From: Niastella populi
Lineage (GTDB): Bacteria; Bacteroidota; Bacteroidia; Chitinophagales; Chitinophagaceae
DNA length: 64,000 bases
Direction of reading: 5' to 3'
Assembly: GCF_002078015.1 (NCBI RefSeq)
Contig: NZ_LWBP01000188.1
Coordinates: 248,001 to 312,000, forward strand
Shown: positions 55,428 to 64,000 of the stretch, piece after piece
Layout: each line of letters opens with the position of its first letter
Numbering within the stretch: the first letter of the stretch is position 1
Translations under genes and position numbers: made by a program
The notes under the pieces: generated by a model
The model's input: only the letters and a program-made list of their open reading frames with translations
Database searches by the model: none
Told to the model about the DNA's origin: nothing

Positions 55428-56918
55428 ATGAAAAAAGTTATGCGATATATATTGTGCGGTTTATTACTCATGACAATAGCAGGCAGCTCGTGTCATAAAA
55501 AGGTGCTTGATATAGAGCCTAAAGATCTTTTATCGAGCGACCTGGCATTTTCAACTCCCGAAAAAATTGAAGCGGCTACGATTGCCGCATATGATGGTTT
55601 GCAGAACGCAGGTTTTTTATCGGGCCGCGCGCTTATCTATGTCGATCTGCTGGCCGAGGATATTTTGGACCGTAACGGTTTTTTTACCGATTTACCCCGT
55701 TACAATTTATTAGCCAATAGTGGTATCGCCGCCAACGTTTGGACGGCCGGTTACAATGCCATAGCGAAGGCCAACAGGGCCATAGCCGGTATTACCGCCA
55801 ACAGTAGCAAACTTACCCCGGCTAAAGCCAGCGCTTTGATCGCCGAATGCAAATTTGTGAGGGCGGTGGCTAATTTCTACCTGGTGAACTTTTTTGCGCA
55901 GCCTTATAATTTTACCGCCGATGCTTCACATGCCGGCATTCCATTGATCACCGAAAGTTTTACGTTCAACGATCCTGGCGCCAATAAGCCAAGGGCGAGC
56001 GTAGGTGAAATTTATACATCTGTCATCAGTGACCTTACAGTGGCGCTGGCCGATCTGCCGGTGACGTATTCAGGTTACCCCGACAATGTTTACCATACCA
56101 AAACCCGCGGCACCAAAGCCGCAGCTTCTTCATTGTTATCACGTGTATATTTATACAAAGGTGATTATGCCAATGCCGGAAAATACGCCCTCGATGTGAT
56201 CAAGGGCACATATGGTTCCTTTGCTTTGAATGCTGCAGTTAATGGCGCTTTTGGTGCAGGCAATTACCAAACGAATGAAACTGTATGGTCAATTCCCAAC
56301 AATGTCGATGATAACCCCAACACCAATAATGCACTGCCGCAACACTACTCTCCGGCGGGCAAGGCCGATCTGATGATATCGCCCACCTTCCTTAACATTG
56401 CTACCAATAAATATTTTGCCGCAGACGACAAAAGAAGGACCTTGATCATTTCAGGTACAGGTGCGCTTAGCAGCTTAAGTTTTACCACTAAGTATACCGA
56501 GGTGGCTACCCGCGGCGATTGGGCGCCCATAATCAGGTATGCTGAAGTATTGCTTAACTATGCCGAGGCGCAGGCACGTACGGCTTCGGGCGTCGATGCC
56601 GATGCTGTTGCCAAACTGAATATTGTACGCGACCGGGCACGTGCAAGTGAACCTGCATACACCACGGGCAGCTTTGCCAATAAAGACGAGCTCATTGCAG
56701 CCGTACTGGGAGAACGCCGCATTGAGCTGGCATTCGAAGGGCATCGCTTTTGGGACCTGATGCGGGTTAAGGCAAGTGTTACCAATAAATTCGATGGCGA
56801 TGGCGTTAGTTTATTGCCAACACAGCCATTCGGCGCTCAAAAGAATATCTTCCCCATTCCGCAGCTGGAAATAGATAAGAGTAAAAAAGTATTGCAGCAG
56901 AATCCGGGCTATGAATAA
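55428..56918 (+). CDS. SusD/RagB-family lipoprotein 3
   Basis: A 496-aa surface lipoprotein with lipobox AGSSC followed by HKKVLDIEPKDLLSSDLAFSTPEKIEAATIAAYDGLQ. The helices ALIAECKFVRAVANFYLVNFFAQPYNF and SSLLSRVYLYKGDYANAGKYALDVIKG and the ending GERRIELAFEGHRFWDLMRVKA plus IFPIPQLEIDKSKKVLQQNPGY are classic SusD. It should act as the lid of SusC3. A bidirectional terminator separates it from the convergent TlpA-like gene. Confidence 0.95.
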   Translation: MKKVMRYILCGLLLMTIAGSSCHKKVLDIEPKDLLSSDLAFSTPEKIEAATIAAYDGLQNAGFLSGRALIYVDLLAEDILDRNGFFTDLPRYNLLANSGIAANVWTAGYNAIAKANRAIAGITANSSKLTPAKASALIAECKFVRAVANFYLVNFFAQPYNFTADASHAGIPLITESFTFNDPGANKPRASVGEIYTSVISDLTVALADLPVTYSGYPDNVYHTKTRGTKAAASSLLSRVYLYKGDYANAGKYALDVIKGTYGSFALNAAVNGAFGAGNYQTNETVWSIPNNVDDNPNTNNALPQHYSPAGKADLMISPTFLNIATNKYFAADDKRRTLIISGTGALSSLSFTTKYTEVATRGDWAPIIRYAEVLLNYAEAQARTASGVDADAVAKLNIVRDRARASEPAYTTGSFANKDELIAAVLGERRIELAFEGHRFWDLMRVKASVTNKFDGDGVSLLPTQPFGAQKNIFPIPQLEIDKSKKVLQQNPGYE

Positions 56919-56946
56919 AATGGTTTGTGATCTTAAATTAATAGAA

Positions 56947-56980
56947 AAGGCCTCCTTTATCCGGGAGGCCTTCGCTTTTT
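56947..56980. terminator. Terminator between susD3 and the TlpA-like gene
   Basis: AAGGCCTCC (56947-56955) and GGAGGCCTT (56964-56972) form a perfect 9-bp stem. On plus it is followed by CGC and a T-run. On minus the tail is TTTTCTAT, so it may serve both genes. Confidence 0.75.
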
Positions 56981-57002
56981 TACAACTTAAAGCACTATGT
57001 AG

Positions 57003-58202
57003 TTATTTCAGAAAAATTGCACTCAGTTTTTTATCCAGCTCTTCACCACGCAGTCCTTCGCCAATTACATTGCCATCGGGGTCAATCAAAACATTGTACG
57101 GGATACCGGTGAAACCGAAAACATTTACCGCTTTACTGTCCCAGAAAGCCAGATCGCTGACATGTGTCCATTTTAGCTGATCCTCCTTAATGGCCTGTAA
57201 CCAGGGTTCTTTCTTTTTATCGAGCGACACACCTAAAATAGTAAAGTTTTTGTTTTTGAACTTGTTAAAAGCTGCCACTACATTGGGATTCTCAACGCGA
57301 CAGGGCTGACACCAGCTTGCCCAAAAATCAACCAGCACATATTTGCCTCTGAATGCAGCGATGGAAACGTTTTTGCCATTTACATCGGGCAGAACCAGAT
57401 CCGGCGCTTTCTTGCCTGTCCAGGCATTTTCGAGTTCCTGTTGTTCTTTTATTTTGGCAACCTGTTCTTTGTAGGCATTGTATCGTTTCTTCATTTCGGC
57501 CAGGTTTGAATCGCCCACATATTTTTGCGTAAGGTTATTCAGGGCTGTTTCAAATTCGGGCTGCGGTAATGTTTTGGCGGAACGGCCTAAAACGAAAGCG
57601 GCTACAACCGGCTGGCTGGCATCGGCCATCATTCTTTTCATATACTCATTCAGCTCTTTGATGGCGGCATTCTTGCGGTTGGTAAAATTGAGGAGGGTAC
57701 TGTCGGCTGCCCCAATACGTTTCAGGCTATCGAGCTGGCCCATGGTTTGGTCGGCGCTGGCGCTTTTAACATCGTAGGTGAAAATAAAATCCTGCAGCTC
57801 ACGGCTGGCTACCGAACCTGCTACTGTGTAAAACCTTTCATTGGCCATGTCAATATCAACAGTAATGCTGGGTACATCGTTAACAATGGGCACCATAGGG
57901 CCGTCGAGCACCACAATATTGTACATGCCTATATTCTTTGCCGGCCCTTTTAAGGTATACGTTCTTTTATCGGCAGAAACGGTCACTGAATCCAGTTGCA
58001 CGGGAGGAAGGTCGCCGCCAAAAGGCACTTCATATAACAGCAGGGTTATATTTCCGTTTTTAACAGCTTGCGGATACACACTGGCTACCTTATCCAGGTT
58101 GGCGATATTTCCGGTTACTTCCAGCGTTCCTTTTTCTTTTTGGGAACAGGCGCTAACCGTAACCATTAATAACAACAGGAGCCGGTTCTGAATACGTTTC
58201 AT
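57003..58202 (-). CDS. TlpA-like thiol-disulphide oxidoreductase lipoprotein (DUF4369)
   Basis: A 399-aa lipoprotein (lipobox VSAC, C19). The N-terminal DUF4369-like beta domain (about 25-130) is followed by a helical linker and a thioredoxin-fold domain starting near 265. The redox motif is WCQPC (C298, C301) in LVDFWASWCQPCRVENP, and the cis-proline is in GFTGIPYNVLIDP. Such proteins reduce disulphides on the periplasmic side, for example in cytochrome c maturation or for surface proteins. It is convergent with susD3 and 21 bases downstream of gatB in the same direction. Confidence 0.9.
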   Translation of the reverse strand: MKRIQNRLLLLLMVTVSACSQKEKGTLEVTGNIANLDKVASVYPQAVKNGNITLLLYEVPFGGDLPPVQLDSVTVSADKRTYTLKGPAKNIGMYNIVVLDGPMVPIVNDVPSITVDIDMANERFYTVAGSVASRELQDFIFTYDVKSASADQTMGQLDSLKRIGAADSTLLNFTNRKNAAIKELNEYMKRMMADASQPVVAAFVLGRSAKTLPQPEFETALNNLTQKYVGDSNLAEMKKRYNAYKEQVAKIKEQQELENAWTGKKAPDLVLPDVNGKNVSIAAFRGKYVLVDFWASWCQPCRVENPNVVAAFNKFKNKNFTILGVSLDKKKEPWLQAIKEDQLKWTHVSDLAFWDSKAVNVFGFTGIPYNVLIDPDGNVIGEGLRGEELDKKLSAIFLK

Positions 58203-58223
58203 CTATCTGGTTTTTGTTAATTG

Positions 58224-59672
58224 TTATTGCAGTTTTTTTAAAAGGATATCGTTGGTAAGTTTTGGATCGGCCTTACCTTTCGATACCTTTTTTACTTCGC
58301 CTACGAATAATCCGATCAGTCCTTTCTTTCCCTTTTTATATTCCGCTACTTTGTCGGGCATTTTGTTCAACACTTCCTCTATCCAGGCCGCTACATTGCC
58401 TTCGTCTGAATCCTGGATCAGGTTCAGCGCTGAGGCAATTTGTAAAGGTTGTTTGCCGGGTTCTTTCAGCATGGCTGCAAATATTTTGGTAGAAGCTACC
58501 GAAAAGTTCACCTGGTTGCTATCGATAAGGGCAATCAGCGATGCTATGGCCTCGGGCCGCACGGGTAAGGCGGTAATTGGCTCACCGGTTTCATTGAGCC
58601 ACGATTTAATGGGGCCCAGCATCCAGTTGGCGGCTGCTTTGTAATTGGGCGAATGGGCGGTTATCTGTTCAAAGTAAACAGCCAGCTCTTTTTCATCGGT
58701 GATAACCCGGGCGTCGTATTCGGGTAATTGTAATTGCTGGGTGTAATGCGCTACGCGTTCTTCGGGTAAAGCGGGAATTGAACTGCGTACTTCCTGCAGC
58801 AGGTCATCCGTTACCACAAACGGCGTAAGATCGGGATCGGCAAAATACCGGTAATCGTTGGCGTCTTCTTTGGTTCGAAGGGCAAAGGTGGTGCCATTGC
58901 CGGCGTCGAAACTTCGGGTTTGTTGAATTATTTTTTCTCCCGACTCAATAAGGTCTATCAGGCGTTTTGCTTCAAACTCTATGGCGCGTTTTACGTTGCG
59001 GATGGAATTGAGGTTCTTCACTTCCACCTTGGTGCCCAGTTTGGTATCGCCTTTTTTGCGTACTGAAATATTGGCGTCGCAACGCATACTGCCTTCCTCC
59101 ATATTGCCATCGCAGATCTCGAGGTACCGCAACAGCTTTCTCAATTCGGTAAGATAAGCGTATGCCTCATCTCCGCTGTGAATATCGGGTTCCGTTACTA
59201 TTTCCACCAATGGTACGCCGGCGCGGTTATAATCAACACAGGTGTTTTTATCGTCCACGTCGTGCAGGCTTTTACCGGCATCTTCTTCCATATGGATGCG
59301 GTTCAACTGAATATTACGGGTGCCTTCCTGCGTGCGGATGGTAACATAACCGCCCTGGCAAACAGCGGTGGTATGCTGTGAAAGCTGGTAACCTTTGGGA
59401 AGATCGGGATAGAAATAGTTCTTACGGGCAAAATAATTATGCCGGGTGATAGCGCAGTTACAGGCCAAACCTATTTTAACTGCATAGGAAATGGCTTTTT
59501 TGTTCAGTTTGGGTAAGGTACCGGGGTGCGCCAGCGTAATGGGACTGATATGCGTATTCGGATCGCCTCCAAACGCCGCGCTGTCGCCGCAAAACAACTT
59601 ACTGTTCGTTAGTAACTGGGCATGCACTTCCAGGCCTACAACAACTTCATATGCATCGTAATTTGTCGACAT
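58224..59672 (-). CDS. gatB: Asp-tRNA(Asn)/Glu-tRNA(Gln) amidotransferase subunit B
   Basis: GatB, with GatA and GatC, amidates misacylated Glu-tRNA(Gln) or Asp-tRNA(Asn). From ATG 59672 it is 482 aa. The start YEVVVGLEVHAQLLTNSKLFCGD, the block IQLNRIHMEEDAGKSLHD and the block VEIVTEPDIHSGDEAYAYLTELR are diagnostic, and the C-terminal Yqey-like tail (YKKGKKGLIGLFVGEVKKVSKGKADP) is complete. The longer TTG start at 59708 is rejected. No gatA or gatC is adjacent, which is common in Bacteroidota. Confidence 0.97.
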   Translation of the reverse strand: MSTNYDAYEVVVGLEVHAQLLTNSKLFCGDSAAFGGDPNTHISPITLAHPGTLPKLNKKAISYAVKIGLACNCAITRHNYFARKNYFYPDLPKGYQLSQHTTAVCQGGYVTIRTQEGTRNIQLNRIHMEEDAGKSLHDVDDKNTCVDYNRAGVPLVEIVTEPDIHSGDEAYAYLTELRKLLRYLEICDGNMEEGSMRCDANISVRKKGDTKLGTKVEVKNLNSIRNVKRAIEFEAKRLIDLIESGEKIIQQTRSFDAGNGTTFALRTKEDANDYRYFADPDLTPFVVTDDLLQEVRSSIPALPEERVAHYTQQLQLPEYDARVITDEKELAVYFEQITAHSPNYKAAANWMLGPIKSWLNETGEPITALPVRPEAIASLIALIDSNQVNFSVASTKIFAAMLKEPGKQPLQIASALNLIQDSDEGNVAAWIEEVLNKMPDKVAEYKKGKKGLIGLFVGEVKKVSKGKADPKLTNDILLKKLQ

Positions 59673-59739
59673 ATTATTCTGATTGCCTAATGATGAAAAA
59701 TCAGGCAAAAATACCTTATTTCCGGCAATGGATTTTTGA

Positions 59740-59772
59740 TAAAAAAGCCGCTCCGGAATAACCGGAACGGCT
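59740..59772 (-). terminator. Terminator of the PDZ protein gene
   Basis: Arms 59746-59756 and 59762-59772 (AGCCGCTCCGG / CCGGAACGGCT) pair with one mismatch. The minus strand continues into TTTTTTATC. It separates the PDZ gene from gatB. Confidence 0.75.
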
Positions 59773-59802
59773 CTAATTATAGGGCTGATGTTTGAAAACC
59801 GT

Positions 59803-60792
59803 TTACAGTGTGGCTGTTTTTAGCTTTTTGGGCGTTTTTACTTCAACAGTTTGTGATTTTCCATTGCGGTTGAAGGTTATTTTAACAGCCTGTTTATCCT
59901 TTGCTTCCCTTGCAGCATTGGCCAGTTCCCCGGCGGTATTCACTTTTTTGCCATCAAATTCGGTGATAATGTCATCGTCCTTGATGCCGGCTTTATCGGC
60001 AGCTGATTCATCGTCAACACTTAATACTTTCACGCCTTTGCCATCTTCGGTGTCCTGTGCTTTTATGCCAAGGCGGGGTTTGGAAGTGCCATAGGAGAAA
60101 ACACGCGGACCGAAATCGTTATCCTTCCAGTCGAAATTGAAATCGGGCATCTCAAACTGGTGCGGGCTTACATTAAAAGACCCTTTTCTTTTACCGAGAG
60201 TGGCTTCGGTTTTCATTTCCTTACCGCTTCTTTCGTAAGTTATTTTGATCTTTTCTTCCGGCTTATGTTTAAGTATTACTTTGGTAAGATCGTTGGGGTC
60301 ATCGATCACCTCGTCGTTAATTTTTTTGATCACGTCGTTTTCTTTCAATCCGGCTTTTTCAGCACCACTGCCGGGAGTAACTTTTTGAATAATAGCGCCT
60401 TTTACATCTTTATCCTTCTCGGTATATACACCCAGAACCGGGCCTTCCCGAAGTAAAAGACGGTTGTCGCCACCAAAGCTCAATGTGCCGCCCTGGCCGC
60501 GGAAAGGTGAATGGGGCGTAGTCCATACCTGGCTTTTCTCTTTACGAATGGAAACATTTTCATCGTTGAACTCTTCCAGCGGCTTGCCGTTGACCATAAC
60601 ATCATCACCCTTTATTTCAATGGTGATCCTGGCGTCTTTATCGCCTTTTCTTTTGATAATGAGCTGTTCATTTTCATCGACCTTGCTTTTGTCCTTGTTT
60701 TTTTCTTTGTCGTTATCCTGGGCTGCCAGGGGTTGGCACAGTAGCAGGGTAAGGGCTGCCAGTGATGTGCATGAGATCAGGAATCGTTTCAT
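59803..60792 (-). CDS. Secreted protein with two PDZ domains
   Basis: A 329-aa protein with signal peptide ending PLAAQ and a highly charged linker (EKNKDKSKVDENE). Two PDZ domains follow: LGVYTEKDKDVKGAIIQKVTPGSGAEKAGLKENDVIKKIN (about 118-190) and LGIKAQDTEDGKGVKVLSVDDESAADKAGIKDDDIITEFDGKKV (about 243-315). No serine-protease domain is attached, unlike HtrA, so it probably acts as a periplasmic scaffold or peptide sensor. It has its own promoter candidate and terminator. Confidence 0.88.
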   Translation of the reverse strand: MKRFLISCTSLAALTLLLCQPLAAQDNDKEKNKDKSKVDENEQLIIKRKGDKDARITIEIKGDDVMVNGKPLEEFNDENVSIRKEKSQVWTTPHSPFRGQGGTLSFGGDNRLLLREGPVLGVYTEKDKDVKGAIIQKVTPGSGAEKAGLKENDVIKKINDEVIDDPNDLTKVILKHKPEEKIKITYERSGKEMKTEATLGKRKGSFNVSPHQFEMPDFNFDWKDNDFGPRVFSYGTSKPRLGIKAQDTEDGKGVKVLSVDDESAADKAGIKDDDIITEFDGKKVNTAGELANAAREAKDKQAVKITFNRNGKSQTVEVKTPKKLKTATL

Positions 60793-60844
60793 TTTATTGA
60801 AGTTTTTTAATAATAATAATTAGACTACGTGAACTTTCGTACAT

Positions 60845-60852
60845 CAAATATA
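60845..60852 (-). promoter_or_regulatory. Candidate -7 box for the PDZ gene
   Basis: Minus-strand TATATTTG matches TAnnTTTG about 53 bases upstream of the ATG. A palindrome lies 18 bases further upstream. Confidence 0.5.
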
Positions 60853-60869
60853 ATGAATTAAACGACATA

Positions 60870-60881
60870 CGAAAATTTTCG
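60870..60881. promoter_or_regulatory. Perfect 12-base palindrome near the PDZ promoter
   Basis: CGAAAATTTTCG is its own reverse complement. It lies where the -33 element of the minus-strand promoter would be, so it may be an operator. Confidence 0.35.
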
Positions 60882-61053
60882 GAAATGTTAAGATTAGTTG
60901 AAAGTTTGCCATAGCCTGCATTGAAAAAATGGTGTTTAATAATTAATGGCGCCTGCGCCTGTCGGGTCGCTTTTTAATCCCTGAAATTCAATCCGGTACT
61001 GAGGGCCAAAGCCGGTTTTGTTAAACCTGTTAACCCGTTATCATATAGACGGA

Positions 61054-62079
61054 TCAGTTACTTTTTGGGTTGTCAGAACCGTTGGCCAGGCCGGTAGTTG
61101 CGAGGGCGATGGCCTTTACCACTTCAGCCAGGTAATCATAATCGAGTTGTTCCCATTCGTCGTTGAGGGAGTGGTAATATTGATCGTTGGGGGCGCTGGT
61201 CATTATGGTGTGGGCCACCATGCCTTTTACGGCAAAAGGGAAATTATCTGATCGGCGGTAAAGATTATCTTCTTGAAAGGGATCGGGCTCGAAATATTTT
61301 TTACCGTACTGCGGGCCCCTGTTGTGCAACTGCTTATTTAATATTTTAGCGAGGTTCGACTGGTTGAACCCGGTAATAAAAGGATGCTTGTTTTTACCAT
61401 TTCTGGGCCGCCCGATCATATCCATATTCACCATGGCGGTAACTACTTTCGGATTGAAGGCTTCGGCCAGTATTCTTGAACCCAGCAGTCCTTCTTCCTC
61501 ACCTGAAAAAGCAATGAATAAAATGGTACGTTCCCGTTGCGGGTGTTTTGCAAAATATTGAGCGAGGTGAATCAGGGCGCTGATGCCCGATGCATTGTCA
61601 TTGGCGCCGTTGTAAATGTCATCGCCGTCTTCGGGATTGCCATTCTCTGGCATCTTATGCTGCAGGGTGTGCGACAGCGTACCAATATGATCATAATGAG
61701 CGCTGAAGATTACCAGTTCTTTGGCTTTTCTTTTACCCGCCAGTGCGGCCACTACATTAAAGGATTTCATTTTATATGGTTGGGCAAAATTGAACCGGGC
61801 TGAAAGCGGAACATCAAACGGCATCAGGTAACCGTCGTTCCCGGCTATAGGCATGGCGCCTGCTTTTTGAAAGGCTTCACTAATTAGCGTGGCTGCGTCT
61901 GCGGCCATTTTGGTGCCTGTAAGGCGCCCCTGAAAGCTATCGGCAGCGAGTGTTTGTACCAATGCTTTCAGGGACGAAGGCGTTATAAGAGAATCAATAT
62001 TTATTGACTGGGCCGAACATATTGAAATTTTCCAGGATAAGAGCGCGATCAGGCATAAGCGCGTATAACAGTTTCGCAT
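61054..62079 (-). CDS. M28-family zinc aminopeptidase, secreted
   Basis: A 341-aa periplasmic or secreted peptidase with a signal peptide ending ICSAQ. Two-zinc-site residues of the M28 family are visible: H and D in FSAHYDHIG, the bridging D in NGANDNASG, the catalytic and metal E residues in FSGEEEGLLGS, D in NMDMIGR and H in MVAHTIM. It should remove N-terminal residues from peptides. The ATG lies 8 bases after the alaS stop, so it is co-transcribed with alaS. Confidence 0.92.
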   Translation of the reverse strand: MRNCYTRLCLIALLSWKISICSAQSINIDSLITPSSLKALVQTLAADSFQGRLTGTKMAADAATLISEAFQKAGAMPIAGNDGYLMPFDVPLSARFNFAQPYKMKSFNVVAALAGKRKAKELVIFSAHYDHIGTLSHTLQHKMPENGNPEDGDDIYNGANDNASGISALIHLAQYFAKHPQRERTILFIAFSGEEEGLLGSRILAEAFNPKVVTAMVNMDMIGRPRNGKNKHPFITGFNQSNLAKILNKQLHNRGPQYGKKYFEPDPFQEDNLYRRSDNFPFAVKGMVAHTIMTSAPNDQYYHSLNDEWEQLDYDYLAEVVKAIALATTGLANGSDNPKSN

Positions 62080-62087
62080 GTCCTAAT

Positions 62088-64000
62088 TTACAACAAGCTC
62101 TTCACTTTCTCTATCACTTGTTGCAGTTTGCCGGCGTCCTGTCCGCCGGCGGTTGCCAGCGTTTTTTGTCCGCCCCCGCCACCTTTTATAAGGGGGGCAA
62201 TATGTTCTTTAATGATCTTCCCTGCATCGAGCTGGCGGGCAGCAGCTACGGTATCGGCAACCCCCACAGCCACAAATGGTTTACCGCCAATGTTGGCGCA
62301 CAATACAACTACGTGATCATTCAGGTGGTGCTTCAGGTCAAAACACAATTTCTTCAATGCGTCGGCATTGCCCACTTCTACAATATCACCCACGAAGGTT
62401 ACACCGTTGATGATCTCGTCTTTATGCAGCAGTTCATTACGAACGCCAACAAGAATGCGGTTCTCGAGGTGCTCGAGTTTTTTCTTTACGTCGCTGTTCT
62501 CTGCAGCCAGGTTTTGAACCGCCTTTAACAGATCGGCCGGGTTTTTCAACTCTTCTTTTACCTGTTGCAACTGCGCTAACTGCTCATTGATATATTGTTC
62601 AGCTGCAATGCCGCATATAGCTTCAATACGGCGAACGCCGGCTGCTACCGCCGATTCATGTTTTAATTTGAACATACCCAGTTCGCCGGTAGCGCCCACG
62701 TGGGTACCACCGCACAATTCAACCGAGTAGGCGGGGTCGATAACCACCACACGCACCACATCGCCATATTTTTCACCAAAAAGCGCCATGGCGCCCAGTT
62801 TCAGGGCTTCTTCCTTTGGCATTTCTTTAATTACTACCGGTATGTTGGCGCGGATCTTCTCGTTTACGATGGCCTCTACTTTTGCTATTTCATCAGCCGT
62901 CATTTTGGCGAAATGCGAGAAGTCGAACCGGAGGTATTCATCGTTCACCAATGATCCTTTTTGCGCCACATGGGTGCCCAGCACTTTACGCAAGGCGGCA
63001 TGCAGCAGGTGGGTGGCAGAGTGGTGTACCGCAGTGCGTGCCCGGCGGCCGGCATCGATACGGGCGTCTACAACACCTGTGATATTGATAGGAAGTTTCT
63101 CAACAAAATGAATGATGAGGTCATTTTCTTTTTTAGTGTCAACAACTGCTACTTCTTCGCCTTCAAAAAATAAGGTGCCGGTATCGCCAACCTGCCCGCC
63201 GCTTTCGGCATAGAACGGGGTTTTGGTAAGCACCAGCTGGAAAGAGGTTTTCCCTTTGGCGGTCACCTTGCGGTATTTCAGCACTTTTGCTTCAGACCGG
63301 GTATGATCGTACCCCACAAAGCTGGTGCTGCCATCTTCGCTCAGTACCATCCAGTCTTCTGCACTTAAGGCCGTAGCGGCGCGGCTGCGGTTTTTCTGCT
63401 GTTGCATTTCGGCTTCAAAACCTTTCTCATCAACTTCGAGGTTATTTTCCCTGGCTATTAACCGGGTCAGGTCGATGGGGAAACCGTAGGTGTCGTACAG
63501 CTCGAAAGCGGCTGAACCGTTGATGGTCTTGTTCTTTGCGGAAGCAACTATTTCATCGATCTTTTTCAACCCTTTTTCCAGCGTGCGCAGGAAGGCGTCT
63601 TCTTCCTCCTTAACCACTTTCACAACAAAATCCTGTTGCTGTTGCAGTTCGGGGAAAACGGATTTGAACTGTTCGGCCAGTACGGGTACCAGTTGATGCA
63701 GCAGGGGGTGCTTATAATCGAGATAAGAATAATAATAACGAACCGCGCGGCGCAGAATGCGGCGGATCACATAGCCGGCCCCGGTATTGGAAGGCAATTG
63801 TCCGTCGGCAATGGTAAAGCTGATGGCGCGAATATGATCGGCCAGCACGCGGAAGGCTACGGCCTGGTGCCATTCGGCAATGGATGCAGGCGTGGCTTTG
63901 GGATCGTATTTTCTGTTGGTGATCTTTTCAATGGCGGCCAGGGTGCCGGTGAAAACATCTGAATCGTAGTTAGATTGTTTTCCCTGCAGTACGCGCACCA
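62088..64000 (-). CDS. alaS: Alanyl-tRNA synthetase, 3' part only
   Basis: AlaS charges tRNA-Ala and edits Ser and Gly mischarges. The visible 637 or so codons start inside the catalytic domain (VRVLQGKQSNYDSDVFT) and run to the stop at 62088. The editing-domain zinc motifs are HHSATHLLHAAL and CGGTH, followed by a coiled-coil and the C-Ala end, GGGGGQKTLATAGGQDAGKLQQ. The N-terminal catalytic part is beyond the right window edge, so the internal GTG near 63998 is not the start. Confidence 0.97.
   Translation of the reverse strand, partial: VRVLQGKQSNYDSDVFTGTLAAIEKITNRKYDPKATPASIAEWHQAVAFRVLADHIRAISFTIADGQLPSNTGAGYVIRRILRRAVRYYYSYLDYKHPLLHQLVPVLAEQFKSVFPELQQQQDFVVKVVKEEEDAFLRTLEKGLKKIDEIVASAKNKTINGSAAFELYDTYGFPIDLTRLIARENNLEVDEKGFEAEMQQQKNRSRAATALSAEDWMVLSEDGSTSFVGYDHTRSEAKVLKYRKVTAKGKTSFQLVLTKTPFYAESGGQVGDTGTLFFEGEEVAVVDTKKENDLIIHFVEKLPINITGVVDARIDAGRRARTAVHHSATHLLHAALRKVLGTHVAQKGSLVNDEYLRFDFSHFAKMTADEIAKVEAIVNEKIRANIPVVIKEMPKEEALKLGAMALFGEKYGDVVRVVVIDPAYSVELCGGTHVGATGELGMFKLKHESAVAAGVRRIEAICGIAAEQYINEQLAQLQQVKEELKNPADLLKAVQNLAAENSDVKKKLEHLENRILVGVRNELLHKDEIINGVTFVGDIVEVGNADALKKLCFDLKHHLNDHVVVLCANIGGKPFVAVGVADTVAAARQLDAGKIIKEHIAPLIKGGGGGQKTLATAGGQDAGKLQQVIEKVKSLL

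Overview
The window looks like chromosomal DNA from a Bacteroidota bacterium, most likely family Chitinophagaceae. This rests on three tandem SusC/SusD outer-membrane nutrient-uptake pairs, a PorZ-like type IX secretion protein, DUF5777, DUF1501/DUF1800 and TlpA/DUF4369 proteins, and start regions without clear Shine-Dalgarno sites. Many genes are preceded by the Bacteroidota -7 box TAnnTTTG. The family assignment is inference. I found no tRNA, rRNA, CRISPR array, insertion sequence or prophage.

Layout. 1-6.6 kb: 5' part of carB (minus), a tiny membrane protein, an M23 endopeptidase, a Bcp peroxiredoxin and a ROK-family protein. 7.3-9.8 kb: a plus-strand cluster of a small haem-binding lipoprotein, an OB-fold membrane protein, a YceI protein and a DUF5777 beta-barrel. 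9.9-16.3 kb: birA, then rsfS-ftsH-LUD-gamma-glutamylcyclotransferase and an LpxH-like phosphoesterase with a propeller-like partner. 16.4-21.8 kb: an MscS channel, a lipocalin-like protein, a MerR regulator, gyrB and a 68-aa protein. 21.9-27.7 kb (minus): DUF1501/DUF1800, two paralogous outer-membrane proteins, serS. 27.9-31.7 kb: a small cytosolic protein, a cyclophilin, gcvH, an ECF sigma/anti-sigma pair, a VanZ-like protein. 32.4-38 kb: prfA, an amidohydrolase, and a porZ-recO operon. 38.5-56.9 kb: an MMPL transporter, then susC/susD three times, the second pair followed by a small lipoprotein. 57-64 kb (minus): a TlpA-like thiol reductase, gatB, a two-PDZ protein, an M28 peptidase, and alaS cut by the window end.

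The coding content is mostly familiar; the unusual signal is between genes. At six places there are short arrays of a degenerate 8-base word, TNNGATAA or TNNGCTAA, in strict 8-base register. Usually about four copies read one way, then a spacer, then inverted copies (TTATCNNA). The left arm tends to end in TGAAATACAG or a close variant. Other gaps carry 7-base arrays with other words (CGTTNNG, YGNAAC, ATTNACC) in the same inverted layout. One gap holds seven tandem units of 20-22 bases. I know of no described Bacteroidota element of this form. The arrays touch stop codons, terminators and start codons, so they may shape mRNA ends or be a non-autonomous repeat family.

Other points of interest are the four-gene cytochrome/DUF5777 cluster, two gene-free regions that contain strong hairpin or terminator signals without a visible gene, the triple susCD locus without any carbohydrate-active enzyme, and a direct repeat upstream of the third susC.
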